The notes: a model not told the origin generated them from the letters alone. DNA of 64,000 nt from Amycolatopsis suaedae (GCF_004214935.1 NZ_SFCC01000023.1:49689-113688), one strand, 5' to 3'; shown: positions 8,138 through 17,662, numbered from the stretch's first letter. Numbers and translations: made by a program.

Positions 8138-8962
8138 TCAGGTGTTCTCGAGTTGCTCGGCGATGGTCTTGGCGTCGTTGATGGGGATGGCGAAGCCGAT
8201 GCCGATGCTGCCGCCGTCGCCGGGGGAGTAGATCGACGTGTTGATGCCGATGACCTGGCCCGCGGCGTTGACGAGGGGGCCGCCGGAGTTGCCGTGGTTG
8301 ATGGCGGCGTCGGTCTGGATGGCGGTGTAGCTCGGGCCGCTCCTGGTGCCGGTGCGGTCGTAGGGTGACTGCTGCCGCTGGCCGTTGAGTTCGGCGAGGT
8401 CGCGGCCGGTGGCGCTGACGATGCCGGACGTGACGGTGTTCTGCAGGCCGCCGGGCGAGCCGATCGCCACGACCTGTTCACCCACCTTGACCTGCGAGGA
8501 GTCCCCGAGGGTGGCGGCCTGCAGGTTCGTGGCGCCCCTGGCCTTGAGCACGGCGATGTCGGCGGCGGTGTCGGCGCCGAGCACGTCGGCCGAGTACCGC
8601 GTGCCGTCGGCGAGGGTGACGGTGACCGGCCCGGTCGCGCCCTGGACGACGTGGGCGTTGGTGAGGATTTTGCCGTCCGGGGTGAGGATCACGCCGGAGC
8701 CGATGGCCTGGCCGTTTCCGGTGCTGACGCTGATCTGGACGACGCTGGGCAGCACCTTGGCGGCGACGCCACTGACGTCGGTCCCGGTGTTCAGGCTGGC
8801 TGTCTGCGCGGTCGCGGTGGTGGACGGCGAGGTGCCGGTGGCCGGCTGACCGGTCCAGTCGACGAGCGCGGCTCCGCCGACACCGCCGACGAGCGCCGCG
8901 GTGACTGCCGCGGCTGATGCGATCACGGCCGTGCGGCCGCCCCTGCTTCGTTTCTCGGTCAT
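8138..8962 (-). CDS. Membrane-anchored HtrA-like serine protease (S1C), no PDZ domain
   Basis: The 274-aa protein has a short basic N-terminus and one membrane segment (about residues 12-35). A Ser/Thr-rich linker and a trypsin-fold domain follow. The catalytic triad is visible: His in LTNAHVV, Asp in TAADIAVL and Ser in GNSGGPLV. It ends shortly after the protease core, so the PDZ domain of DegP/HtrA proteins is absent. It probably acts outside the membrane on misfolded or signalling proteins. The upstream gap to the next minus-strand gene is about 50 nt, so co-transcription with that hydrolase gene is possible. Confidence 0.9.
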   Translation of the reverse strand: MTEKRSRGGRTAVIASAAAVTAALVGGVGGAALVDWTGQPATGTSPSTTATAQTASLNTGTDVSGVAAKVLPSVVQISVSTGNGQAIGSGVILTPDGKILTNAHVVQGATGPVTVTLADGTRYSADVLGADTAADIAVLKARGATNLQAATLGDSSQVKVGEQVVAIGSPGGLQNTVTSGIVSATGRDLAELNGQRQQSPYDRTGTRSGPSYTAIQTDAAINHGNSGGPLVNAAGQVIGINTSIYSPGDGGSIGIGFAIPINDAKTIAEQLENT

Positions 8963-9014
8963 GGTCCCAGCGTGGGCTTCGTGGCTGGGAACCAGCTGTG
9001 AGCTTGGCTGCGAA

Positions 9015-9863
9015 TTACCTGAGAGTCGCCAGCACCGCGCTCGTCAGCTTCGTCGTGCGCCTGCTGGCGGCGGCCCACGCGCTCGTCGCCGGGTGCTGGG
9101 TGAGCACCGCGACGAGGTAGCGCTCGCCGACCACGCCGGTGGTGTGCAGGATCTTGCCGGTCCGGCAGCAGGACCAGCCCTGCTTGACGGCCCATGGTTC
9201 GTCGCCCGCGGCGTCCGGGATGCCGAAGTACTGGTCGAATCCGTCGGAGGACCCGGTGGGGGTGGCTTCGCGCAGTGCCGCCAGTACGGTCTCCCGGGCG
9301 GCCTCGTCGACGTCGTCGTAGAGGTGGCGATAGATCGACACGACGTCCCGGGCGGTGGTCCTGGTGTCGCCCCAGCGGCCCGGGTCGGCGGGCGGCTGAG
9401 TGTGGGCCAGGCCCATGCGGTCGGCCCATCGGGTGACGATGCGGACGTCACCGTGCCGCATCCACAGCGCGCTGGCGATCTGGTCGTCGCTGCCGGACAG
9501 CATGCGCCGGACCGGGCCGGGCGCGTCGCCCCGTTCGAGTGCTTCGAGCGCGATGAGCAGTTTGACCAGGGAAGCCGACGTGAACTGGCGGTCCGCGGAC
9601 TCGGTGAGCACCAGGTCGGCGCGTTCGCGGTCATAGACGGCGACGCCGATGGTGGCGTCGCCCGCGGCGGCGGCGAGGTCGGGTGGTTCGACCGGCTCCG
9701 GTCGCGGCGTGGACGGTGTCCCGGTGGGTTGTGTCGTCGTCGGCCGGTCCGCGATGGCGTGGGGTGCCCTGGATGCGGCCGGGTCGTCTGCCCCGACAAT
9801 GAGCATGGCCACGACGGCACCGGTCACGAGCCCGGCGGCGACGGCCCAGCGTGCGGCGATCAT
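9015..9863 (-). CDS. Exported serine hydrolase of the class A beta-lactamase fold
   Basis: Start ATG 9863 gives 282 aa and a hydrophobic export/anchor segment (ARWAVAAGLVTGAVVAMLIV); CAGGGGCC upstream is a plausible ribosome site. A Pro/Thr-rich linker precedes the hydrolase domain. SASLVKL supplies the Ser-x-x-Lys nucleophile motif, SGSDDQ stands in place of Ser-Asp-Asn, and VKQGW stands in place of the Lys-Thr-Gly triad. The changed second and third motifs make true beta-lactamase activity uncertain. A cell-wall peptidase or unknown hydrolase is as likely. Longer upstream starts are possible but would overlap the divergent sigma factor promoter. Confidence 0.75.
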   Translation of the reverse strand: MIAARWAVAAGLVTGAVVAMLIVGADDPAASRAPHAIADRPTTTQPTGTPSTPRPEPVEPPDLAAAAGDATIGVAVYDRERADLVLTESADRQFTSASLVKLLIALEALERGDAPGPVRRMLSGSDDQIASALWMRHGDVRIVTRWADRMGLAHTQPPADPGRWGDTRTTARDVVSIYRHLYDDVDEAARETVLAALREATPTGSSDGFDQYFGIPDAAGDEPWAVKQGWSCCRTGKILHTTGVVGERYLVAVLTQHPATSAWAAASRRTTKLTSAVLATLR

Positions 9864-9993
9864 GGCCCCTGAATGTGCGTCGCCGTTCCGGCGCTGCCGG
9901 TGAGTGATCCATGTCACTGATGGGGGACGCTCGCACGGGCTACGGACAAGTGCGTGCGTGACAGGAACGATCGGCCGGCGTGCGGAGGTGGGG

Positions 9994-10584
9994 ATGACGG
10001 TGCCGTCCGTCGGCAGTCCCGCGGACCATCCCGACCTGGCCGGTGCCGACCCGGGCACGGCGTTCGCGCGGCTGTTCGACACCTATGCGCCCCAGCTGCG
10101 GGGCTACCTGGCTGGGCGGGTGGGTTCCGACGCGGCCGAGGACCTGGTGGCGGAGACCTTCCTGACCGCGATCCGCCGCAGGGTGACCTACGACCCGGCC
10201 GCGGCCTCGGTCCGGGGCTGGCTCTACGGCATCGCCACCAACCTGCTGCGTAACCACGTCCGCCGGGAGATCCGCGGCTACCGGGCGACGGCACGGGCAC
10301 GTAACCGGCTGGTCGAGCAGGCCGATCCGGCGGACGCCGTCGCGGTGTCCAGAGTGGACGCCGAGACCCAGATGCGCAGCCTGGCCGGCGCGCTGGCGCG
10401 GCTGCGGGCCGAGGACCGTGACGTGCTGCTGCTGTCGTCGTGGGCAGGGCTGGAACCCGGTGAGATCGCCGTGGCGCTGGACATTCCGGCGAGCACCGTC
10501 CGATCGAGGCTGCACCGGGTCCGGCACAAGCTGCGTGCGCTGCTGCCGACCACTGACGAATTCGGGGATGACCAGAATGGCTGA
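9994..10584 (+). CDS. ECF-type RNA polymerase sigma factor
   Basis: ATG 9994 follows a strong GGAGGTGGGG site and gives 196 aa. Region 2 (about residues 20-95) includes LFDTYAPQLRGYL and AEDLVAETFLTAI with the DNA-melting helix GWLYGIATNLLRNHVRRE. Region 4 has the helix-turn-helix EIAVALDIPASTVRSRLHR. It should direct RNA polymerase to a small regulon. The next gene overlaps its 3' end by 8 nt and encodes a membrane protein of the type commonly paired with such sigma factors, so the two are probably co-transcribed and functionally linked. Confidence 0.92.
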   Translation: MTVPSVGSPADHPDLAGADPGTAFARLFDTYAPQLRGYLAGRVGSDAAEDLVAETFLTAIRRRVTYDPAAASVRGWLYGIATNLLRNHVRREIRGYRATARARNRLVEQADPADAVAVSRVDAETQMRSLAGALARLRAEDRDVLLLSSWAGLEPGEIAVALDIPASTVRSRLHRVRHKLRALLPTTDEFGDDQNG

Positions 10585-11628
10585 TGAGCTCGACGACGCA
10601 CTCCGCCGCCTGCGTGCCGAGCACGACGACGGTCCGGACGACCTGTCCGCCGTGCGGGCTCGGGTGCTTGCCGCGGCGGAGCGCGGTGAGCCGGTGCTCG
10701 GGCCGCGGCGCAGGCCGCGCTGGGCCGTGGTCGCTGTCGCGGCCGCAGCTGCCGTACTGGTGGCCGGGGGTGCCGTGGTGGTGCTCGCGCCGTCAGAGCC
10801 ACGACCGGAAGAGGTCCAGCCCGCCGCTCCTCCACAGTGGACAACGGCCTGGCAGGTGCTGGACGCGGCCGCGGTCGCGGCGAGGCGCCCGGCGCCGCCG
10901 CGGGTCGCCGGTTACCGCTGGGTGGAACGGCTGCGGCGGGAGATCAAGCTCGAGGGTCCCCGCTGGTCCAGTCCCACCGCCATCGAGTACGCCCAGCGGG
11001 AAGAGGTGTGGGTTCCGGACGAGCCGACGGGACTCTGGCGGCTGAAGCGCACGCAGGTGGCACCGCCCCGGCAGGTCGGCGGCGGCCCGCCGGCCACGAC
11101 ACCGGTGGGCGCGGTCCCTGCCACCGGCGAGTGGACCGCACCCTGCGGGCGTTTTCCGCCTGACGGCTCGTTCGACAGCAACTGCGACGTGATGCGGGTG
11201 GAGGCCGACCCGCGGTACGACTTCGCCCCGGGCCCGCTGCGGCAGCCGTTCACCAAATGGCTGCACAAAACCACCAGCGTCCTGGGAACCGACCCGGTCG
11301 GCCGGTTCCGCGTGGCGGCCGAGGTGCTCACGCGTGGTCTGCTGCCGCACGAGCACCTCGGCGAGCTCTACCTGGCGATCGCCGACATCCCCGGGGTGCG
11401 AGTGGCCGACGGTGAGGTTCTGCTCGAGGGCCAGTACGGGGTCGCCGTCGGTATTACGGACGGGCAGGTGGAGCGCCAGATCGTCGTCGACCCGGCGACC
11501 GGGCGGTTCCTCGGCGAGCGCAAGGTGGCGATCGGTCCCGAGGCCGCGCCGGGGTTGGCGCCGGGCACCGTGCTGTCGTCGGTCGCGGTACGCACCGGCT
11601 CGGTCGATCAGCTCGGCAAACGCCCCGG

Positions 11629-11632
<4 letters not shown>
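10577..11632 (+). CDS. CU044_5270-like membrane protein paired with sigma factor
   Basis: ATG 10577 (or ATG 10568, three codons earlier) gives about 351 aa. A 40-residue acidic cytoplasmic N-terminus precedes one membrane segment (WAVVAVAAAAAVLVAGGAVVVL). A large extracytoplasmic domain follows with the repeated pattern of this actinobacterial family (YRWVERLR, EEVWVPDEPTGLWRLKR, LLPHEHLGELYLAI). The start overlaps the sigma factor gene. No zinc-binding anti-sigma HxxxCxxC motif is seen, so a role as anti-sigma or sensor is inferred from position only. The 3' end overlaps the convergent M20 gene by 4 nt. Confidence 0.75.
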
Positions 11633-12948
<1,316 letters not shown>

Positions 12949-12957
12949 CGCCGCATC

Positions 12958-13878
12958 CTAGTTCCGGAGCGCGGGCCCCAGTTGCTCGATCACGCGAGCC
13001 TGCTCCGCGAGTGACGCGCCGAAGTTGCCGTAGACGATGACGTGGTCGGCTCCGGCGTCCAGGTGCTCACCGATCCTGGCCGCGACGGCTTCGGCGTCGC
13101 CGTGGGCGAACGCGGCGTCGACGACCTCGTCGGTGCCGCCGTCGGCGAGGTCGGCCCTGGAGTAGCCGAGGGCGGCGAGGCTGCGTTGCTGTGGCGAGTC
13201 CGGCATGGTGAACAGCGGCGAGCTGCGGGCGGTCACGCGGGCGGATTCGGGGTCCGGGTCGAGGATCGCCGAGACGCCGACGACCAGCAGCTTGTCCGGC
13301 CCCAGGTGGTCGCGGGTCTGCTTGGTGTGGGCGACCGGGAGGCTGCTGGGCAGCGCGCCGTCGGCGTGGTCACGGGACAGTTCCAGCATCCTCGGGCCGA
13401 GCGCGCCGACGATGGTGGGGAACGGGATCTCCGGCCGGACCGTGCTGTCGGCGGAGGCACGCATGGTCTCCAGGTACTCGCGCTGCGCGGTGACGGGGCT
13501 GGCCGGGAACGTCTGGCCGCTGGCCTCGACGACGAACCGGTGGCTGACGCCGACGCCGAGCACGAACCGGCCCGGGTGGGCGTCGGCGAGCGTCGCGGCC
13601 GCGGCCTGCATCACGGCGGGGTGGCGGGCCCAGATGTTGGCGACGGCGGGCCCGGCGACGATCGTCTCGGTGGCTTCCAGCATCAGGCTCAGCCGGGTGA
13701 ACGCTTCGCCGCCGCCGATGCCCTCGTTGGTCCAGATCGAGCCGAAGCCGGCCTGCTCGGCGCGGACGGCGGCGTCCCGCCAGGCCGAGGCAGGCGCGGA
13801 CGGTCCGGCGAAGGCGAAGCCGAGTCCGACACGGCCGAGCCGCTGCCTGGCGTGCTCGACGGCTAGGTTGGCGGTCAT
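12958..13878 (-). CDS. LLM-class (luciferase-like) F420- or flavin-dependent oxidoreductase
   Basis: The 306-aa TIM-barrel protein has LLM hallmarks: AEQAGFGSIWTNEG, VANIWARHPAVMQAAAATL and HPGRFVLGVGVSH. The C-terminal part (LDAGADHVIVYGNF) is as in the actinobacterial F420-dependent subgroup. It likely moves hydride between reduced F420 (or FMN) and an unknown small molecule. Start ATG 13878. It shares a 94-nt intergenic region with a divergent TetR regulator, and that region holds a near-perfect 30-bp palindrome. Control by that regulator is therefore likely. It probably forms an operon with the downstream M20 hydrolase gene. Confidence 0.88.
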   Translation of the reverse strand: MTANLAVEHARQRLGRVGLGFAFAGPSAPASAWRDAAVRAEQAGFGSIWTNEGIGGGEAFTRLSLMLEATETIVAGPAVANIWARHPAVMQAAAATLADAHPGRFVLGVGVSHRFVVEASGQTFPASPVTAQREYLETMRASADSTVRPEIPFPTIVGALGPRMLELSRDHADGALPSSLPVAHTKQTRDHLGPDKLLVVGVSAILDPDPESARVTARSSPLFTMPDSPQQRSLAALGYSRADLADGGTDEVVDAAFAHGDAEAVAARIGEHLDAGADHVIVYGNFGASLAEQARVIEQLGPALRN

Positions 13879-13889
13879 GGGTCCTCCTG

Positions 13890-13919
13890 TCCTAAACGGG
13901 GCGGGCGCCCCGCTTAGGA
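13890..13919. promoter_or_regulatory. 30-bp palindromic operator between LLM and TetR genes
   Basis: TCCTAAACGGGGCG and CGCCCCGCTTAGGA form a palindrome with one mismatched pair outside the 2-base centre. A degenerate third half-site, CGCCCCGGTTAG, lies at 13934-13945. It is centred between divergent starts, as expected for a TetR-family operator. Confidence 0.7.
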
Positions 13920-13972
13920 CTATACGGAACGATCGCCCCGGTTAGCCACGGGGTGAGGCAGGACTGCGCGCG

Positions 13973-14533
13973 ATGACCGAGCCGAAACCGCTGCGTGCCG
14001 ATGCCCGGCGCAACCGGGAGCGGGTGCTGGCGGCCGCCCGCGAGGCGTTCGCGTCCGACGGGCTCGCGGTGCCGCTGGACGAGATCGCGCGCAGGGCAGG
14101 CGTCGGCGCGGGCACCGTCTACCGGCACTTCCCCACGAAGGAGGCGCTGTTCGAGGCGATCGTGGTGGACAACCTGCGCGTGATGGCGGACCAGGCACGC
14201 ACGCAACTGGACGCGGCCGACCCGGGCGCGGCGCTCATCGGCGTGCTGCACTACATGGTGGAGCGCGGCTCGGGTAACCGCGCGTTGTTCGAGGCGCTCA
14301 ACCAGGCGGGCTCCGACAGTACGGCGAGGGTCGGGGCCGAGGTGCTCGACGTGCTCGGCGACCTGCTGGCACGGGCGCAGGCGGCGGGCCGGATCCGGCC
14401 GGACCTCACCGCGCGGCAGGTGAAGGCGATGCTGGTCGGGCTGAACGCCGCCGTCGAATGGCTGGGCGACGTCACCGCGGAGGAGCGGCGGCTGCTGGTC
14501 GACCTGGTGTGTGACGGCCTCGCCACCCATTGA
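13973..14533 (+). CDS. TetR/AcrR-family transcriptional regulator
   Basis: The 186-aa protein has an N-terminal helix-turn-helix (PLDEIARRAGVGAGTVYRHF then TKEALFEA, residues about 30-60) and an all-helical ligand domain. By family it is a dimeric repressor released by a small molecule. Its gene is divergent from the LLM oxidoreductase/M20 hydrolase pair, with a long palindrome between them. It most likely represses both itself and that pair. The Uma2 genes follow on the same strand after 55 nt but are probably separate. Confidence 0.92.
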   Translation: MTEPKPLRADARRNRERVLAAAREAFASDGLAVPLDEIARRAGVGAGTVYRHFPTKEALFEAIVVDNLRVMADQARTQLDAADPGAALIGVLHYMVERGSGNRALFEALNQAGSDSTARVGAEVLDVLGDLLARAQAAGRIRPDLTARQVKAMLVGLNAAVEWLGDVTAEERRLLVDLVCDGLATH

Positions 14534-14588
14534 TCACGCTGGATGCGTGGGATACTGCGACGGCAGTTGAGTGAGGAAGGTGGGCGTG

Positions 14589-15161
14589 ATGACCGTGACC
14601 TGGCCCGACCACCTGCTGACTATCGACGACTGGGCGGCGCTTCCCGAGGACACGAGGTTCCGGATCGAGGTCGTCGAAGGAGTCCTGGTCGTGGCGCCCC
14701 GCCCGATGTCGTTCCACCAGCGGGCCGTGACTCGGTTGAGTTACCTGATCAACGAACAACTTCCGCAGCCCTACTCGGCACTGTCCGAGGTCGATGTCGT
14801 TGTCGAGGAGCGGCCGCTGACCGTGCGGGCTCCGGACGTGATCGTGACGACGACGGCGTTGGCGGACACCAACCCCGCTCGTTTCGCTGCCGCCGATGTC
14901 CTGCTCGCGCTCGAGGTGCTGTCCGAAGGCAGCGTGCGGACCGACCGGGTGATGAAGTTCGCCGAGTACGCCGAGGCGGGGATTGACCAGTACTGGATCG
15001 TGGATCTGGACGCGCCGGTGAGCCTGACGGCGTTCCGGCTGGTTGACGGGGCTTACGAGAACTCCGGCGAGTTCACCGGTGAGGCGGCGCTGCCGTTCGA
15101 CGAGGTGACGCTCTCGCTGGACCTGGAGGCTCTCACCACCAGTCGCGCGCAGCGTCCGTGA
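14589..15161 (+). CDS. Uma2-family PD-(D/E)XK nuclease-like protein, copy 1
   Basis: ATG 14589 gives 190 aa and follows GAGGAAGG. The Uma2 core is visible: VRAPDVIVT (Asp), LALEVLSEGS (Glu) and RVMKFAEYAEAGIDQYWIVD (Lys and the closing strand). The family has a restriction-endonuclease-like fold, is abundant in actinomycetes and cyanobacteria, and its biological role is unknown. The next gene starts within this stop codon (GTGA overlap) and encodes a paralogue, so the two are co-translated. The last 75 residues are almost the same in both proteins. Confidence 0.85.
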   Translation: MTVTWPDHLLTIDDWAALPEDTRFRIEVVEGVLVVAPRPMSFHQRAVTRLSYLINEQLPQPYSALSEVDVVVEERPLTVRAPDVIVTTTALADTNPARFAAADVLLALEVLSEGSVRTDRVMKFAEYAEAGIDQYWIVDLDAPVSLTAFRLVDGAYENSGEFTGEAALPFDEVTLSLDLEALTTSRAQRP

Positions 15162-15736
15162 CGACCGTGACCTGGCCCGACCACCTGCTGACCCTCGACG
15201 ACTGGGCGGCGCTTCCCGAGGACACCAGCCGACGGTACGAGCTGGTCGAGGGGGTGCTGCTGGTGTCGCCGAGGCCGGCTGCCCTGCATCAGCGAGCCAT
15301 GTGGCGCCTGGCGGCGCAGCTGGAGCCCGGGCTCCCCGGTCGCTGGGGTGTGCTGACCGAACCCGAGTTGGTGATCGAGTCGCGCACGCCGGCGTCCGTG
15401 CGGGTGCCTGACCTGGTCGTCGTACAGGCCTCCGGCATCAGCGAGGACCGCGTGCGGTGGGAGCCCGACGCCGTCGCGATGGTCGTGGAGATCCTGTCGC
15501 CCGGGTCGTTGCGGACCGACCGGGTGATGAAGTTCGCCGAGTACGCCGAGGCGGGGATTGACCAGTACTGGATCGTGGATCTGGACGCGCCGGTGAGCCT
15601 GACGGCGTTCCGGCTGGTCGACGGGGCCTACGAGAACTCCGGCGAGTTCACCGGTGAGGCTGTGCTGCCGTTCGACGACGTGACGCTCTCGCTGGACCTG
15701 GACGCCCTCACCACCAGCCGCGCGCAGCGTCCGTGA
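15158..15736 (+). CDS. Uma2-family PD-(D/E)XK nuclease-like protein, copy 2
   Basis: This 192-aa paralogue starts at GTG 15158, overlapping the first Uma2 gene by 4 nt. The N-termini match (TVTWPDHLLTLDDWAALPED) and the middle diverges. The C-terminal part is nearly identical, including a 108-bp stretch without any difference (15511-15618 against 14936-15043). Active-site pattern: VRVPDLVVV, VVEILSPGS and RVMKFAEYAEAG. A tandem duplication kept similar by gene conversion is the simplest reading. Its stop codon lies inside a long hairpin. Confidence 0.85.
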   Translation: MTTVTWPDHLLTLDDWAALPEDTSRRYELVEGVLLVSPRPAALHQRAMWRLAAQLEPGLPGRWGVLTEPELVIESRTPASVRVPDLVVVQASGISEDRVRWEPDAVAMVVEILSPGSLRTDRVMKFAEYAEAGIDQYWIVDLDAPVSLTAFRLVDGAYENSGEFTGEAVLPFDDVTLSLDLDALTTSRAQRP

Positions 15737-15781
15737 AGGGGGCACTCACGGCATGAGACGCCGTGAGGGCCCCCTTCACGG
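15731..15781. repeat. Hairpin repeat, family copy A (terminator between convergent genes)
   Basis: Arms CCGTGAAGGGGGCACTCACG(GC) at 15731-15752 and GCCGTGAGGGCCCCCTTCAC(GG) at 15760-15781 pair over 22 bp with one mismatch around the 7-nt loop ATGAGAC. It contains the stop codon of the second Uma2 gene and ends 8 nt before the convergent methylase stop. It is therefore placed as a bidirectional terminator. Near-identical hairpins recur at 44825 and, altered, near 35022. Confidence 0.85.
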
Positions 15782-15788
15782 CAGGGCG

Positions 15789-16628
15789 TCAGCGGTTCAG
15801 GTGCTTCGGCAGCGGCGGCCAGTGCAGGCCGCGGTCCTCGGCCAGCCGCCTGGCCAGGTGCGCCCAGCGGTCCGGCCGGACGGTGCCGGCGGGGGCGGCC
15901 GGGTCGATGCCCGCGGCCTTGAGGACGCCGTGGGCCCTGCGGCCGGCGAGCACGGCCGACATCGCCTGACGCGCGGGCAGCCGCGGTGCTCGGTACGCGG
16001 CGGACAGCACCGTCCACAGTGCACGTTGCGCGAGACCGGACAGCGGCTCGCCGCGGCGGATGGTCAGGTGTGCCGAGGCGACCTTCGGCGCGGGGCTGAA
16101 GCAGCGTGGCGGGATCCGGTCGACGAGGTCCAGCTCGAACCGGGCCGCCCACCAGGCCGCCTCCAGGTCGCGGGGCACGGCCGCGGTCACCCGCTTGGCG
16201 AAGCCCCACTCGACGATGATCGCCGCCCGGCTCAGTGCGGTCCTCGGCGGCGTCAGCAGCCGCCGGAACAGCGCCGTCGACACGGCGTAGGGAATGCTCG
16301 ACACGACAAGAAAAGCCTTACGTGGCAGGGGAAAGGTCCGGACGTCACCGGGGATGACCTTGACGTTGCCGCTGTCCGACATGCGAATGCCGAGGCGGCG
16401 GACGAACTCCGGGTCACGCTCGACGGCGATCACCCCGGCACCGGTGCGGGCCAGCGGGGCGGTGATCGCGCCGTGGCCTGCACCGAAGTCGACGACGAGG
16501 TCGCGTTCGGTCACCTCCGCCGAGCGGACCAGCCGGTCCGCGACGTGGGCCGCGGCGAGGAAGTGCACGCCGGACGGGTTCGGCGGCGGGTGATTCTTGG
16601 CAGGCTGAGATGGCCCGTATGCGGGCAT
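15789..16628 (-). CDS. Erm/KsgA-family rRNA adenine N6-methyltransferase
   Basis: The 279-aa protein has the KsgA/Erm fold: the SAM-binding loop VVDFGAGHGAITAPLA, the acidic strand VIAVERDP, GDVRTFPLP, and motif IV as SSIPYAVST. The N-terminal SGVHFLAAAHVADRLV resembles the Q/N-x-F-L entry of Erm enzymes. Erm members dimethylate A2058 of 23S rRNA and give macrolide-lincosamide-streptogramin resistance, whereas KsgA acts on 16S rRNA. Overall form favours the actinobacterial Erm group. The usual Asn of motif IV (NIPY) is Ser here, which makes activity uncertain. GGAGCG precedes the ATG. A 17-codon ORF ends just upstream and may be an attenuation leader. Confidence 0.82.
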   Translation of the reverse strand: MPAYGPSQPAKNHPPPNPSGVHFLAAAHVADRLVRSAEVTERDLVVDFGAGHGAITAPLARTGAGVIAVERDPEFVRRLGIRMSDSGNVKVIPGDVRTFPLPRKAFLVVSSIPYAVSTALFRRLLTPPRTALSRAAIIVEWGFAKRVTAAVPRDLEAAWWAARFELDLVDRIPPRCFSPAPKVASAHLTIRRGEPLSGLAQRALWTVLSAAYRAPRLPARQAMSAVLAGRRAHGVLKAAGIDPAAPAGTVRPDRWAHLARRLAEDRGLHWPPLPKHLNR

Positions 16629-16640
16629 GGGTCGCTCCAG

Positions 16641-16694
16641 TCATGAATGCGGTGGAGCGCGCGGTTGGTCGGCACGCGCGCGGGACTGCGTCAT
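16641..16694 (-). CDS. Possible 17-codon leader peptide upstream of Erm-like gene
   Basis: ATG 16694 opens a 17-codon frame, MTQSRARADQPRAPPHS, that stops 12 nt before the methylase start. GCGCGC repeats inside it can pair on the minus strand (GCGCGC near 16676 with GCGCGC near 16658). Erm genes are often controlled by ribosome stalling on short leaders, some of them Arg-rich. The position and Arg/Pro content fit that idea. No good ribosome site is seen before it, so it would have to be leaderless or may be fortuitous. Confidence 0.35.
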   Translation of the reverse strand: MTQSRARADQPRAPPHS

Positions 16695-16910
16695 GACGTA
16701 GCGACAGGCAGCACAAATTACGGTGTCAGTGCACCGGAAATCTCAGCGAAGAAAAGCAGACAGCCGCTACGTCAGCGCTCGAAACGAGGCCGGAAGTAGC
16801 CGGTCACTGCTGCTGCGAAACATGCCATACCCGGACCGTAACACGGGCGGCAACCGGTTTTCCGGGCTGGCGTCACACCGATCCGACCCCCGGTGTGGTG
16901 GGGTGGCCGG

Positions 16911-17621
16911 GTGGAAGGGTCACAGGTCTGGGAGCTGTTCGACGCGCAACCCGATCCGCCGGGCCCCGTCGCCCTGATCACCGGCGCGGCGGCACTGGTG
17001 CTGGTCATCTCCGGGTCGCCGTGGCGGCTGGCCCGCAACCTGGTGACGATCGTGCACGAGGGCGGGCACGCGCTGGTCGCCCTGCTGGCCGGACGGCGGC
17101 TGCACGGCATCCGCCTGCACTCGGACACCTCCGGGGTCACCGTCTCCCGGGGCAAGCCGACCGGGCCGGGCATGGTCCTCACCTCGCTGGCCGGCTACCC
17201 GGCGCCCGCCCTGCTCGGCCTGGGCTTCGCCGCGCTCGTCGCGGCCAACCGCATCTCGGTGCTGCTCACCGTCGCCGCCGTGCTCCTGCTGGGCGTGCTG
17301 GTGATGATCCGCAACGTCTACGGCGCGTTCACAGTCGTGCTCACCGCCATCGCGCTCGGCTGCGTCGCCTTCCTCGCCCCACCCGGCGTGCAGGCCGTCG
17401 TCGTGTACTTCATCACGTGGTTCCTGCTGTTCGGCGGCGTACGGCCGGTGTTCGAGCTGCAGGCCAAACGCCGTCGCGGAGCGGCGCGGGACTCCGACGC
17501 CGACCAGCTCGGCAGGCTGACCGGCGTACCCGCCCTGCTGTGGGTCGGGATCATGCTCCTGGTCGCGCTGGGCAGCGTGTTCGTCGGTGGAAGCTGGCTG
17601 ATCGAGCCCGCGCTGAGCTGA
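16911..17621 (+). CDS. M50-like membrane metallopeptidase family protein
   Basis: GTG 16911 (or GTG 16893) gives about 236 aa with at least five hydrophobic segments. The zinc-binding motif HEGGHALVALLAG lies in the first part, directly after LARNLVTIV. This is the pattern of the actinobacterial M50 family, membrane proteins related to site-2 proteases. A typical second NxxPxxxLDG metal motif is not evident, so protease activity is uncertain. The proA gene follows after 41 nt on the same strand, perhaps in one transcript without an obvious functional link. Confidence 0.8.
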   Translation: MEGSQVWELFDAQPDPPGPVALITGAAALVLVISGSPWRLARNLVTIVHEGGHALVALLAGRRLHGIRLHSDTSGVTVSRGKPTGPGMVLTSLAGYPAPALLGLGFAALVAANRISVLLTVAAVLLLGVLVMIRNVYGAFTVVLTAIALGCVAFLAPPGVQAVVVYFITWFLLFGGVRPVFELQAKRRRGAARDSDADQLGRLTGVPALLWVGIMLLVALGSVFVGGSWLIEPALS

Positions 17622-17662
17622 GCAATAGACTGGGCCCCTGCCGAGCCGGAAGGTGACCGAGG

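Noticed and set aside
9015..9863. Calling the serine hydrolase a true class A beta-lactamase
   Set aside because: The Ser-Asp-Asn and Lys-Thr-Gly motifs are replaced by SDD and KQG, so only the fold is claimed.
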